A stretch of 64,000 bases of DNA, from the NCBI RefSeq assembly GCF_001704115.1, contig NZ_CP016895.1, positions 2,418,001-2,482,000 of the forward strand, read 5' to 3'. Source of the stretch: Acinetobacter larvae. Its GTDB lineage: Bacteria > Pseudomonadota > Gammaproteobacteria > Pseudomonadales > Moraxellaceae. Of this stretch, positions 56,173 through 64,000 are shown in pieces. A program made the translations under genes and the position numbers. The notes under the pieces are model-generated. The model searched no databases, was not told where the DNA came from, and saw nothing but the letters and a program-made list of their open reading frames with translations. The stretch's first letter is position 1. Each line of letters opens with the position of its first letter.

Positions 56173-58854
56173 ATGAATAATTTGAAAATATTAATTACAA
56201 AACTATCTAAACCTGCCAGAACAGCTTTAGAAAAATCGGCTAACTTTTGTATATCGCAACAAAATTATGAAATTGAAATTGAGCATTTCTTGTACGAAAT
56301 CTTAAAGGATTCGAGTAAAAATGATTTACAACTTTTACTAAACAAATACAAAGTCTCAACAGAAGACTTATGTAAGGATTTACTAGAAAATATTCAACAG
56401 CTTCCTAAAGGAAATACCCGCACCCCTGTGTTTGCGCAGTCTATTATTCGACTATTAGAACAATCTTGGCTATTGGCTTCAGCAGACCAAAATCCAATGA
56501 TCCGCAGTGGGCATTTACTGGTGGCACTAACGACTGCCCCTGATCTATATCAGATGGCTATGCGCGCTTCCAGTCTATTTGAACAACTTCCTATCGACAC
56601 CCTGAAGCATAAATTTTTAGAGTTCTGCCATAGCAGCAGTGAACAGCAAACAGCTGCAACTGACAGCGATCAACAGTCTGCTACAGCAGCACAAACGGCT
56701 GCTCCCGATCAGCATAAAACACCTGCTTTAGATCAATACACCATTAATCTGACACATAAAGCACAAAACGGCGGTATTGACCCAGTGATTGGTCGTGAAT
56801 TTGAAATACGCTTAATGCTCGATATTTTAATGCGCCGACGCCAAAACAACCCGATTCTGACCGGCGAACCCGGGGTCGGAAAAACTGCTGTTGTCGAAGG
56901 GCTTGCTTTAAAAATCGCCAACAACATGGTCCCGGATGCCTTAAAAAATGTGCAAATTCATGTGCTGGATATGGGACTACTACAGGCAGGCGCTAGCGTA
57001 AAAGGTGAATTTGAAAACCGTTTAAAACAAGTCATTCAAGAAGTGCAGAGTGCAACACAACCTATTATTTTATTTATAGATGAAGCGCATACTTTGATCG
57101 GTGCCGGCGGACAAGCTGGGCAAAATGATGCCGCAAACTTACTCAAACCCGCACTGGCGCGTGGTGAGCTAAGAACAATCGCTGCAACAACCTGGGCAGA
57201 ATACAAACAATACTTTGAAAAAGATGCTGCCTTAAGTCGTCGCTTTCAAGTGGTGAAAATTGAAGAGCCAACGGAAGACGTTGCGATTGACATGTTACGC
57301 GCCATGATTCCAGTAATGACAGCGCACTTCAATCTCGCCATTGATGATGAGGCGATTGTGACTGCCGTACATGCATCACATCGTTACATCAGTGGTAGAC
57401 AACTCCCAGATAAAGCAATCAGTGTATTAGATACGGCTGCAGCACGTGTTGCCCTGACCCAAAATGCTGAACCGGTCAAACTGGATCAATTAACAGCACA
57501 ATTACACAATTTAAACCTAGAGCGTAATATTCTCAGCAATGAACACCAACAAAGCCCGATTCATGAACAACGCCTAAAGCAACTCGCACAAGAGATTGCG
57601 GCACTCACAGCAGAAATCAGTCAGACTCAGCAACAATGGCAAGCTGAACTAAATCTTGTAAATAAAATCAAAGCCTTACAAGTAGATAATCATGAGCAAT
57701 TGAGTGATAATGCTCAAGAGATCAATCAATTACGTGCTGAATTACAAGCTTTGCAAGCACAACAAACACTCGTTTTTGAACGCGTAAACGCCAATATTAT
57801 CAATGAAATTATTTCTGACTGGACTGGTATTCCCGTTGGGAAAATGGTTCATGATGAAATTAAGCAAATCCTCAGCTTGGAAGATAAACTTGAGCAACGT
57901 GTCATGGGACAAGACTACGCTTTACAGCAACTGGTCAAAGGCATTAAAACCTCCAAAGCTAAACTAGAAGATCCCAATAAACCACAAGGTGTGTTTATGT
58001 TGGTGGGTCCAAGTGGTGTGGGTAAAACAGAAACAGCACTCGCCCTTGCCAATGAGCTCTATGGCGGAGAATCGCATTTAATTACCATTAATATGTCGGA
58101 ATACCAAGAAGCACATACCGTATCATCGCTTAAAGGCGCACCGCCAGGATATGTGGGTTATGGACAAGGTGGGGTATTAACTGAAGCCGTCAGACGTAAT
58201 CCTTATAGCGTAGTATTGCTCGATGAAATTGAAAAAGCACATCCAGATGTGCAAGAGTTATTTTATCAAGTCTTCGATAAAGGCACCCTAGAAGATGGTG
58301 AAGGTCGAGTAATTGATTTTAAAAACACCACGATTTTATTAACCTCAAATGTTGGCTCTAATGTCATCATGCAAGCCTGTATCAATACCCCAGTTGAAGA
58401 GTGGCCAGATGCTGAGCAGTTAATTGATCAACTCAAACCGAGTTTATATAAGCAGTTTAAACCAGCATTTTTAGGTCGCATGCGTATCGTGCCGTATTTT
58501 CCTTTACATGATGATTTACTCGTTCGTATTATCCATCATAAACTAGGTAAAATTATTGATCGTCTACATAAACAATATGCAACTGAAGTGCAATATGGTG
58601 ATGATCTAACTGAGTTACTACTGAGCCGTTGTACAGAAGTCGATAGTGGTGCACGTAATGTGGATCATATTCTGACCTCATCTGTGCTTCCGGCATTGGC
58701 AACTCAGATTTTAATTGCCATTAGTGAACAAAAAATACCTAAGCTGATTCGGATTGAAGTGAAAGATGATGACATTATGTATCAACTTGATCCTGAGCAA
58801 AAGGTGGCGAAAAAAAGAGCACCAGCGAAAGCTAAAAAAACCACGACTGAATAA
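56173..58854 (+). CDS. tssH: TssH/ClpV, T6SS sheath-recycling AAA+ ATPase
   Basis: Pulls apart contracted TssB/C sheath for reuse. 893 residues: a Clp N-domain (1-150), a Gln/Ala/Thr-rich linker (155-185), AAA1 with Walker A GEPGVGKT (231-238) and LFIDEAHTLIGAGG, a coiled middle domain, and AAA2 with GPSGVGKT (612-619) and VVLLDEIEKAHPDV. A Lys/Ala-rich C-terminal tail ends it. First gene of the rightward arm. Confidence 0.96.
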   Translation: MNNLKILITKLSKPARTALEKSANFCISQQNYEIEIEHFLYEILKDSSKNDLQLLLNKYKVSTEDLCKDLLENIQQLPKGNTRTPVFAQSIIRLLEQSWLLASADQNPMIRSGHLLVALTTAPDLYQMAMRASSLFEQLPIDTLKHKFLEFCHSSSEQQTAATDSDQQSATAAQTAAPDQHKTPALDQYTINLTHKAQNGGIDPVIGREFEIRLMLDILMRRRQNNPILTGEPGVGKTAVVEGLALKIANNMVPDALKNVQIHVLDMGLLQAGASVKGEFENRLKQVIQEVQSATQPIILFIDEAHTLIGAGGQAGQNDAANLLKPALARGELRTIAATTWAEYKQYFEKDAALSRRFQVVKIEEPTEDVAIDMLRAMIPVMTAHFNLAIDDEAIVTAVHASHRYISGRQLPDKAISVLDTAAARVALTQNAEPVKLDQLTAQLHNLNLERNILSNEHQQSPIHEQRLKQLAQEIAALTAEISQTQQQWQAELNLVNKIKALQVDNHEQLSDNAQEINQLRAELQALQAQQTLVFERVNANIINEIISDWTGIPVGKMVHDEIKQILSLEDKLEQRVMGQDYALQQLVKGIKTSKAKLEDPNKPQGVFMLVGPSGVGKTETALALANELYGGESHLITINMSEYQEAHTVSSLKGAPPGYVGYGQGGVLTEAVRRNPYSVVLLDEIEKAHPDVQELFYQVFDKGTLEDGEGRVIDFKNTTILLTSNVGSNVIMQACINTPVEEWPDAEQLIDQLKPSLYKQFKPAFLGRMRIVPYFPLHDDLLVRIIHHKLGKIIDRLHKQYATEVQYGDDLTELLLSRCTEVDSGARNVDHILTSSVLPALATQILIAISEQKIPKLIRIEVKDDDIMYQLDPEQKVAKKRAPAKAKKTTTE

Positions 58855-58949
58855 CAATGACTGCCTTCGCGCAACATTAACTACACGTCATGGCAAAACA
58901 CAATATCGCCTAAAGCTAATGAAGTAAGAGCAATTGAGTAAGAGCAATA

Positions 58950-60101
58950 ATGAATATAAACATAGAGACATTATTACAGCCTGTATCTGAACAACATCCG
59001 TGTGGGGAAGATTTATCTTTTTCTAATGCCTTTCATGACATTAAAAAAGCCAAGACACAAGATGATCCTTTATTAGATCAGGGGGATTGGGTTGCAGAAC
59101 CCAAACAAGCGGACTGGGTATTTGTTGCAGAAAAATGCACCGAACTACTGCAACAACAATCCAAAGATATTCGATTACTCACTTGGTTATCTGAGGCGTG
59201 GGCACATTTATATGGCTTTGCTGGTTTAGCAAAAAGCTTAGAGTTGTCCTATCGCATGCTGCAAGATTATTGGCGTGAGATACATCCAGAACTGGATGAC
59301 GATGAGGATTTAGATCAGCGTTTAGGTTTATTACAAGGGCTGGTCAATCAGCTCCCGGTACTCATCAAGACCGTCGCTTTGGTAAATAGCAGCCCTTTTT
59401 ATGCATTATTTGATTATGAAAGCTTTTTACATCAACAAAATAATCGACGTAAACACAGTGAAGACTATGATAGTACGGACATGTTGCCAGAACTGGAACA
59501 GTTCGAACAAGCCTTGTCTGCTAGCAGTAAAACCTTTCAACAGCAAAATTATCAAGATTTTCAAAGTATTTTAGTGCATTGGCATACTTTGAAAAATGTT
59601 TTAGACCAATTAATGCAATTAGATGCACCGAGTTTTGCCCAAGTCGATTCACAACTTGATGATATTCAAAGCGCGCTCGATAAAATCTATAAAACACATA
59701 CTTTTAGTCATATAGCCACGACCAATAGCGCGATAAATCCACCCGTATCACAGGACAATAACACACCTATTTCATCAGAAAATCTGGTCCGCTCGACAGA
59801 ACCCCTATCCACTACAACACCAACCATGGTGAATCAAGTGCAACAATCCTTTCAACCTGCGCCACAAAGCCATATTCAAAATCGCGAACAAGCACTCAAA
59901 ATCTTGCAGGATATTTCTAAATACTTTCAAGAAAATGAGCCACATAGTCCTGTTAGCTATATGCTGAACAAAACTATTGCGTGGAGCCAAATGCCATTAC
60001 ATGAATGGCTCGCACAAGTGGTTAAAAACGACAATCCACTTGAATCTATCCAAGAATTATTGGGTGTTCAATCCAATAATAATGAATCTAATGACTGGTA
60101 A
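58950..60101 (+). CDS. tssA: TssA, T6SS assembly protein (ImpA N-terminal domain)
   Basis: Starts and caps tube and sheath growth. 383 residues; the ImpA-type N-terminus has EQHPCGEDLSFSNAFHDIKKA, DWVFVAEKCTELL and LLTWLSEAWAHLYGFAGL. A Gln/Thr/Ser-rich linker follows, then a C-terminal helix with NREQALKILQDISKYFQENEPH split as in other TssA proteins. 5 bp before tssK. Confidence 0.93.
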   Translation: MNINIETLLQPVSEQHPCGEDLSFSNAFHDIKKAKTQDDPLLDQGDWVAEPKQADWVFVAEKCTELLQQQSKDIRLLTWLSEAWAHLYGFAGLAKSLELSYRMLQDYWREIHPELDDDEDLDQRLGLLQGLVNQLPVLIKTVALVNSSPFYALFDYESFLHQQNNRRKHSEDYDSTDMLPELEQFEQALSASSKTFQQQNYQDFQSILVHWHTLKNVLDQLMQLDAPSFAQVDSQLDDIQSALDKIYKTHTFSHIATTNSAINPPVSQDNNTPISSENLVRSTEPLSTTTPTMVNQVQQSFQPAPQSHIQNREQALKILQDISKYFQENEPHSPVSYMLNKTIAWSQMPLHEWLAQVVKNDNPLESIQELLGVQSNNNESNDW

Positions 60102-60106
60102 TTTAC

Positions 60107-61471
60107 ATGTTTAAAGCAGAAAAAATTCTTTGGGGTGAAGGTTTATTTTTACGCCCACAACACTTTCAGGTTCAAGATCAATATCATGAACAACATCTGA
60201 ATTATACCATTCGCGCGACGATACCCTTTTCGTATGGTGTGCAAGCGATTCATTTTGATGAAAGCCAGTTAAATTTACATGTCTTGGCTTTAGAAAAGAT
60301 AGAAATGATATGGCAAGATGGCGAGGTCTATCATGCGCCCTCACAAGACTTATTGCCTGAACCGCTGTTACTAGACGAGCTTAATCTTCGTGGTGAAATG
60401 ATCGTCTATTTAGCACTTCCTATTGTGCAGGCTAATAAAAAGAATGTCAGCTTTGATGAGATTACACAGCCGAGTCGCTATCATTCTTATTCAACGGATA
60501 CACACGATTTATTTACAGACGCGACACCTGCGCAAATAACCTTACTGAGACGTCGGGCAGAATTTAAACTACTCGAACAAAGCATCGCACCAGATCAGGA
60601 ACTCGATGGTTTTTTATATTTACCCATTGCCAAACTCAAACGGCATAGTGCAGGTACTTTTGAGTTAGAGCATAAATTTATTCCGCCTATTTTGCATATT
60701 CACTCCAACGCAACATTAATGCAAAACTTACAACGTACCCTCAATGTGCTGAAAGCGAAGATTAAAGCCATCCAAGCCAATAACCGCGAAAATGAGCAAA
60801 AGTTAATCGAGTTTCGCTCAGGCGATATTGTTTCATTCTGGTTAGTCAATGCATTAAATACTGCACATGCAACGCTTCATCATTTGTTATTGAATCCACA
60901 TATCCACCCAGAACGTTTATTTTGCGAACTATTGAGATTAACAGGCTCACTGTTAACATTCTCAACAGCCTATGACGTAGATCAACTACCGCAATATCAG
61001 CATCATAATTTACAAGAAAGTTTTAACCGACTCGAAACCATCTTGAGAGATTTACTCGATACCATTATTTCCAATCGTTATATTAGTATTGCACTCAAAG
61101 AAATTCGACCTTCTTATTGGGTTGGTAGTCTTGAAACAGATAAAATTACTCGTGATACACGTTTATATCTCGCAGTATCCAGCGGCATGATGCAAACCCA
61201 TGAGCTGATTCAGTTGGTTCCATTACGCTTTAAAGTTGCAAATACTGTTGATGTCGAACAGCGTGTTGTTGCTGCGTTACCCGCAATTCCGCTACATCAC
61301 TTAATGCAAGTTCCAACCGCTATACCTGTACGTTCTGGCGTGAGTTATTTTGAAATCGAAAATCATGATGAACTCTATCAACGAATGTTGGATTCAGAAA
61401 CACTCTGTATTTATATACCGGCAGGATTCCAAGATATTAGCGTTGAATTAATCGCGGTCCTCAATGGCTAA
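60107..61471 (+). CDS. tssK: TssK, T6SS baseplate (main locus)
   Basis: Connects the TssF/G/E baseplate with TssL and TssM. 454 residues, MFKAEKILWGEGLFLRPQHF at the start, NRENEQKLIEFRSGDIVSFW in the middle, C-terminal FQDISVELIAVLNG. Closely related to the orphan copy at 16200-17564. Tight operon position between tssA and tssL. Confidence 0.95.
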   Translation: MFKAEKILWGEGLFLRPQHFQVQDQYHEQHLNYTIRATIPFSYGVQAIHFDESQLNLHVLALEKIEMIWQDGEVYHAPSQDLLPEPLLLDELNLRGEMIVYLALPIVQANKKNVSFDEITQPSRYHSYSTDTHDLFTDATPAQITLLRRRAEFKLLEQSIAPDQELDGFLYLPIAKLKRHSAGTFELEHKFIPPILHIHSNATLMQNLQRTLNVLKAKIKAIQANNRENEQKLIEFRSGDIVSFWLVNALNTAHATLHHLLLNPHIHPERLFCELLRLTGSLLTFSTAYDVDQLPQYQHHNLQESFNRLETILRDLLDTIISNRYISIALKEIRPSYWVGSLETDKITRDTRLYLAVSSGMMQTHELIQLVPLRFKVANTVDVEQRVVAALPAIPLHHLMQVPTAIPVRSGVSYFEIENHDELYQRMLDSETLCIYIPAGFQDISVELIAVLNG

Positions 61472-61483
61472 AGGAGAATAATA

Positions 61484-62287
61484 ATGAAATTACCCCATGG
61501 CGCGCCGTCATTATTTGATGACGGGCAAATTGGTGCAGCAGCCACACCTTCTACAACACAACATACAGCGTATAACCTCAATTTAGTCGACTTACTTTAT
61601 GATGGGTTTTATATTGTCTTTTTACTGCGTAATGGTTATGTGCCCGCTTCACCCGAAGCTTTTCGACAAAAGATTTTAGATCTTTTAGAGCGTTTTGAGT
61701 TACAAGCGAAAAAACTACAATTTTCAGCACAAGATATTCAAGATGCAAAATATGCTTATTGTGCATTATTAGATGAGACCATCGTGACTCAGCAAGATGC
61801 GAGTTATTTTAACTTGCAAAATACCTGGTTAATTAACCCACTACAATTAAGCTTGGTTGGATCACAACTTGCGGGTTATCAATTTTTTGAACTCTTAGAA
61901 CAACTACGTGCTAAAGGTAAAGAACGGTTAGCGGCATTAGAAGTCTGTCATTATTGCCTATTATTGGGTTTTCAAGGTAAATACCGCATTGAGTCGATTG
62001 AAAGCCTCAACCATTTGGTTGCAAGAGTCGGTGATGAAATTGATTATTTGAAAGGGACCAAAGCAGCTTTTTCACCGTTTTCTAAACTTCCAGATCAGAT
62101 CAAACATATTATCCATAAAGAATTACCGTTTATTTGGATTTTGCTCTTATTGTTTCTGTTTGCAATTTTGTCCTTTACAGGACTATATTTTATGTTGAAC
62201 AAACAGAATCATACGTCATTAAACCAATATCAAAATGTGATTACAACGCCTGAAGAGCAAGCACATATTACTATTTATTTACCTTAA
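61484..62287 (+). CDS. tssL: TssL, T6SS membrane complex protein (DotU family)
   Basis: Inner-membrane partner of TssM, with a cytoplasmic helical domain (residues about 25-200, ARVGDEIDYLKG and LLLGFQGKYR motifs) and one C-terminal membrane helix (about 212-234). 267 residues. There is no peptidoglycan-binding OmpA extension; a separate OmpA-domain gene exists in the other arm. AAGGAG precedes the ATG. Confidence 0.94.
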   Translation: MKLPHGAPSLFDDGQIGAAATPSTTQHTAYNLNLVDLLYDGFYIVFLLRNGYVPASPEAFRQKILDLLERFELQAKKLQFSAQDIQDAKYAYCALLDETIVTQQDASYFNLQNTWLINPLQLSLVGSQLAGYQFFELLEQLRAKGKERLAALEVCHYCLLLGFQGKYRIESIESLNHLVARVGDEIDYLKGTKAAFSPFSKLPDQIKHIIHKELPFIWILLLLFLFAILSFTGLYFMLNKQNHTSLNQYQNVITTPEEQAHITIYLP

Positions 62288-62297
62288 TGGCTGAACT

Positions 62298-62894
62298 ATG
62301 GCCCATCAAAAAAATAATTCTGTACGTATTTTACCAAGCTCAGCGAAGAAAACGGCAAAGCCCGTTGTTCTTTATGCATTGTTGGGGTTTTTAGGCGGTA
62401 TCCTTACGATCTGCCTAATCATTTTTTTATATTTCTATTTTGATCAAGAAACAGATCAAACACAAAGCAGTGTTAAAACCCCGTCTAAAAGTCATATTGA
62501 AGAAAATGATGCTGATCGCACAGCAATTCGCTTAAACGACTCGCAGGCTGCTACTGAAGAGCAGGATTATGAAAATCAAGTGGATGAGCAACAGCTCAGT
62601 AGTTTATTTAAACCTGTACCACCGACAGTTGCAGCAAAAGAGCCGGTAAAAAATCATTCATCCCCTTTTGATACGATGCTTGGTCAAGCCCCACAAACAC
62701 GTTCTGCACAAAACACAAAAAATCCGGAGACTAAACCTGAGCATGATCGTACCAAAAAGATTGAGAAAAGCGTTGAAAAAGAGCGTCCCACTACACCGGT
62801 AAAACCCTCTTCATTAGATAGTTTAAATATCGAAAATGAACTTAAATCAGCACAGAGCAATTCCTCTCGCGCAGCAATGAGCAAATCGGATTAA
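62298..62894 (+). CDS. T6SS-locus single-pass membrane protein of unknown function
   Basis: I do not recognise a family. 198 residues: a basic N-terminus, one membrane helix (about 23-48, VVLYALLGFLGGILTICLII), then a long charged, Ser/Thr/Lys/Glu-rich and probably disordered tail in the periplasm. No Cys lipobox. It lies between tssL and tagX with 10- and 7-bp gaps, so it belongs to the operon. It could help anchor TssL or TagX in the envelope (inference). Confidence 0.85.
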   Translation: MAHQKNNSVRILPSSAKKTAKPVVLYALLGFLGGILTICLIIFLYFYFDQETDQTQSSVKTPSKSHIEENDADRTAIRLNDSQAATEEQDYENQVDEQQLSSLFKPVPPTVAAKEPVKNHSSPFDTMLGQAPQTRSAQNTKNPETKPEHDRTKKIEKSVEKERPTTPVKPSSLDSLNIENELKSAQSNSSRAAMSKSD

Positions 62895-62901
62895 AAGCTT
62901 T

Positions 62902-63849
62902 ATGATTGCATTTATCATTATTTGCTTTGTAATTCTCATTATTGGTTTAGGGCTATTAATGTCTTATGACTTACGTAATCAGGTCTTGAAGATATTACAC
63001 GCCATTATTCCAAGCAGTAAAAAAAAATTGCTTTCTGTTCGTCATTTTGCGCAACAGATGGGTGATGCAAGTTCAAATCAGCAATTGCAAACGCATTGGC
63101 ATTTACAACAATGGTGGATTTTAATTGCTGGTTTATTATTATTATCCAGTATTTTGATGTTTGCATTTACCCGTCAAATCGACCCGACCAGAGTTGAAGC
63201 TGATTATTTAAAAGAAGTTGATCCGCAGATTTATGCTCTACTCAATGGAGAAATGCTCACACCGCCACCAGAAGTTGATGAAAAACTCGTTGATATTGCA
63301 ATTACTGAAGCAATTCAGTTAGAGCAGAAATATCAAGCAGCCAATCCTGATCATACTGCGTTTAATTTAGAGTTAAATAATGAAATCATGAGCCAAACTA
63401 GACATGGTCAACTTGAGAATCAAGTGGTAGACCGTAAATGGGATCGCATGAATCCTCGTTATAAACAGCGTTTACTCATGGTATTTAAAATTATGCGGGA
63501 ACGTTATAACTACGAATTGGTATTACTTGAAGGCTACCGTAGCCCTGAGCGTCAAAACATGTTATCTGGTAATCGAAATACCACACTTGCCAAAGCATAT
63601 CAAAGTTATCACCAATTTGGTTTAGCGGCTGATGTGGCATTTAAACGTAATGGTAAAGTCGTGATTAGTGAACGCGATCCATGGGCAATGCGTGGTTATG
63701 AACTCTATGGTGAAGTGGCTGAATCGGTTGGTTTAACATGGGGAGGACGCTGGAAATCGATCAAAGATTTTGGTCATACTGAATATCGTATGCCCGGTCT
63801 AAAGAAAACAGCAGAAATGGCAGAAAAACTCACACGAGAGGGTCAATAA
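62902..63849 (+). CDS. tagX: TagX, T6SS-associated peptidoglycan endopeptidase
   Basis: Opens the cell wall for assembly; TagX of Acinetobacter is described as an L,D-endopeptidase. 315 residues with two membrane helices (about 2-20 and 72-89) and a periplasmic M15/VanY-type domain. The zinc site is present: His237 and Asp244 (HQFGLAADVAF) and His292 (FGHTEYRM), with EGYRSPERQ before. Last gene of the rightward arm. Confidence 0.94.
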   Translation: MIAFIIICFVILIIGLGLLMSYDLRNQVLKILHAIIPSSKKKLLSVRHFAQQMGDASSNQQLQTHWHLQQWWILIAGLLLLSSILMFAFTRQIDPTRVEADYLKEVDPQIYALLNGEMLTPPPEVDEKLVDIAITEAIQLEQKYQAANPDHTAFNLELNNEIMSQTRHGQLENQVVDRKWDRMNPRYKQRLLMVFKIMRERYNYELVLLEGYRSPERQNMLSGNRNTTLAKAYQSYHQFGLAADVAFKRNGKVVISERDPWAMRGYELYGEVAESVGLTWGGRWKSIKDFGHTEYRMPGLKKTAEMAEKLTREGQ

Positions 63850-63881
63850 CATCTCCCTTAAATTAATATCATCTGGTAAAG

Positions 63882-63918
63882 CTGTCGGCTTATTTGAGCA
63901 ACTCCAATAAGCCGACAG
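63882..63918 (+). terminator. Hairpin after tagX
   Basis: CTGTCGGCTTATT pairs perfectly with AATAAGCCGACAG across 11 nt, followed by TTGATTT. 32 bp after the tagX stop; likely ends the rightward T6SS arm. Confidence 0.75.
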
Positions 63919-64000
63919 TTGATTTATATAAGCATACTTAAAAACTAAAACCCTCACCAGATTATAATTATTTTAAGAAGGTCACCTAAGAGGTTATTTT

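Overview
The window reads as a chromosomal segment of an Acinetobacter species, probably one of the phenol-degrading environmental lineages rather than A. baumannii itself (inference). The clues are AT-rich coding, an Acinetobacter-type type VI secretion (T6SS) locus with AsaA and TagX and no TssJ, MopR with a MopR-type phenol hydroxylase operon, a trpGDC cluster without trpE, and a large trimeric autotransporter.

Layout. 1-5102: a complete trimeric autotransporter adhesin (minus strand) with three near-identical 339-bp internal repeats. 5.4-8.3 kb: a small accessory patch next to a tRNA-Ser(UGA), holding a Fic protein, a DUF4268-type nuclease-like protein, a repeated 3' end of the tRNA with its terminator, and the tail of a lost gene. 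8.4-14.1 kb: housekeeping genes (fadH, a DUF817 membrane protein, hemE, an L,D-transpeptidase). 14.2-17.6 kb: an orphan mini-set of T6SS paralogues (hcp, asaA, and tssK facing away) that looks like a collapsed second copy of the main locus. 17.8-21.6 kb: folE, an Smr-domain gene and trpGDC. 21.9-30.8 kb: a minus-strand cluster of tatA, tatB, tatC, a small double-glycine leader peptide, a Tat-signal FAD oxidase, an HlyD-type adaptor, a C39-peptidase ABC exporter and a TolC-type channel. 31.5-39.8 kb: MopR, six phenol hydroxylase subunits and a MetA-type outer-membrane protein, with a readable sigma-54 promoter and two upstream palindromes. 40.0-41.7 kb: a Na/Pi cotransporter. 41.9-63.8 kb: the full T6SS locus in two divergent arms, asaA-tssB-tssC-hcp-tssE-tssF-tssG-unknown-tssM-tagF-tagN-PAAR leftward and tssH(clpV)-tssA-tssK-tssL-unknown-tagX rightward.

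How the genes work together. In the T6SS, TssB/C form the sheath, Hcp the tube, PAAR the tip, TssE/F/G/K/A the baseplate and assembly parts, TssM/L the membrane complex, ClpV recycles the sheath, and TagX opens peptidoglycan. The window has no VgrG and no recognisable effector, so spike and effectors must be encoded elsewhere. In the phenol module MopR should sense phenol and switch on the hydroxylase that makes catechol; the catechol genes are outside the window.

The best candidate for an undescribed system is the 21.9-30.8 kb cluster. It joins a private Tat translocase, a Tat-targeted covalent-flavin oxidase, and a bacteriocin-like peptide with its own C39 type I exporter. No immunity gene is recognisable. 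The cooperation of these parts is inferred from gene order only.
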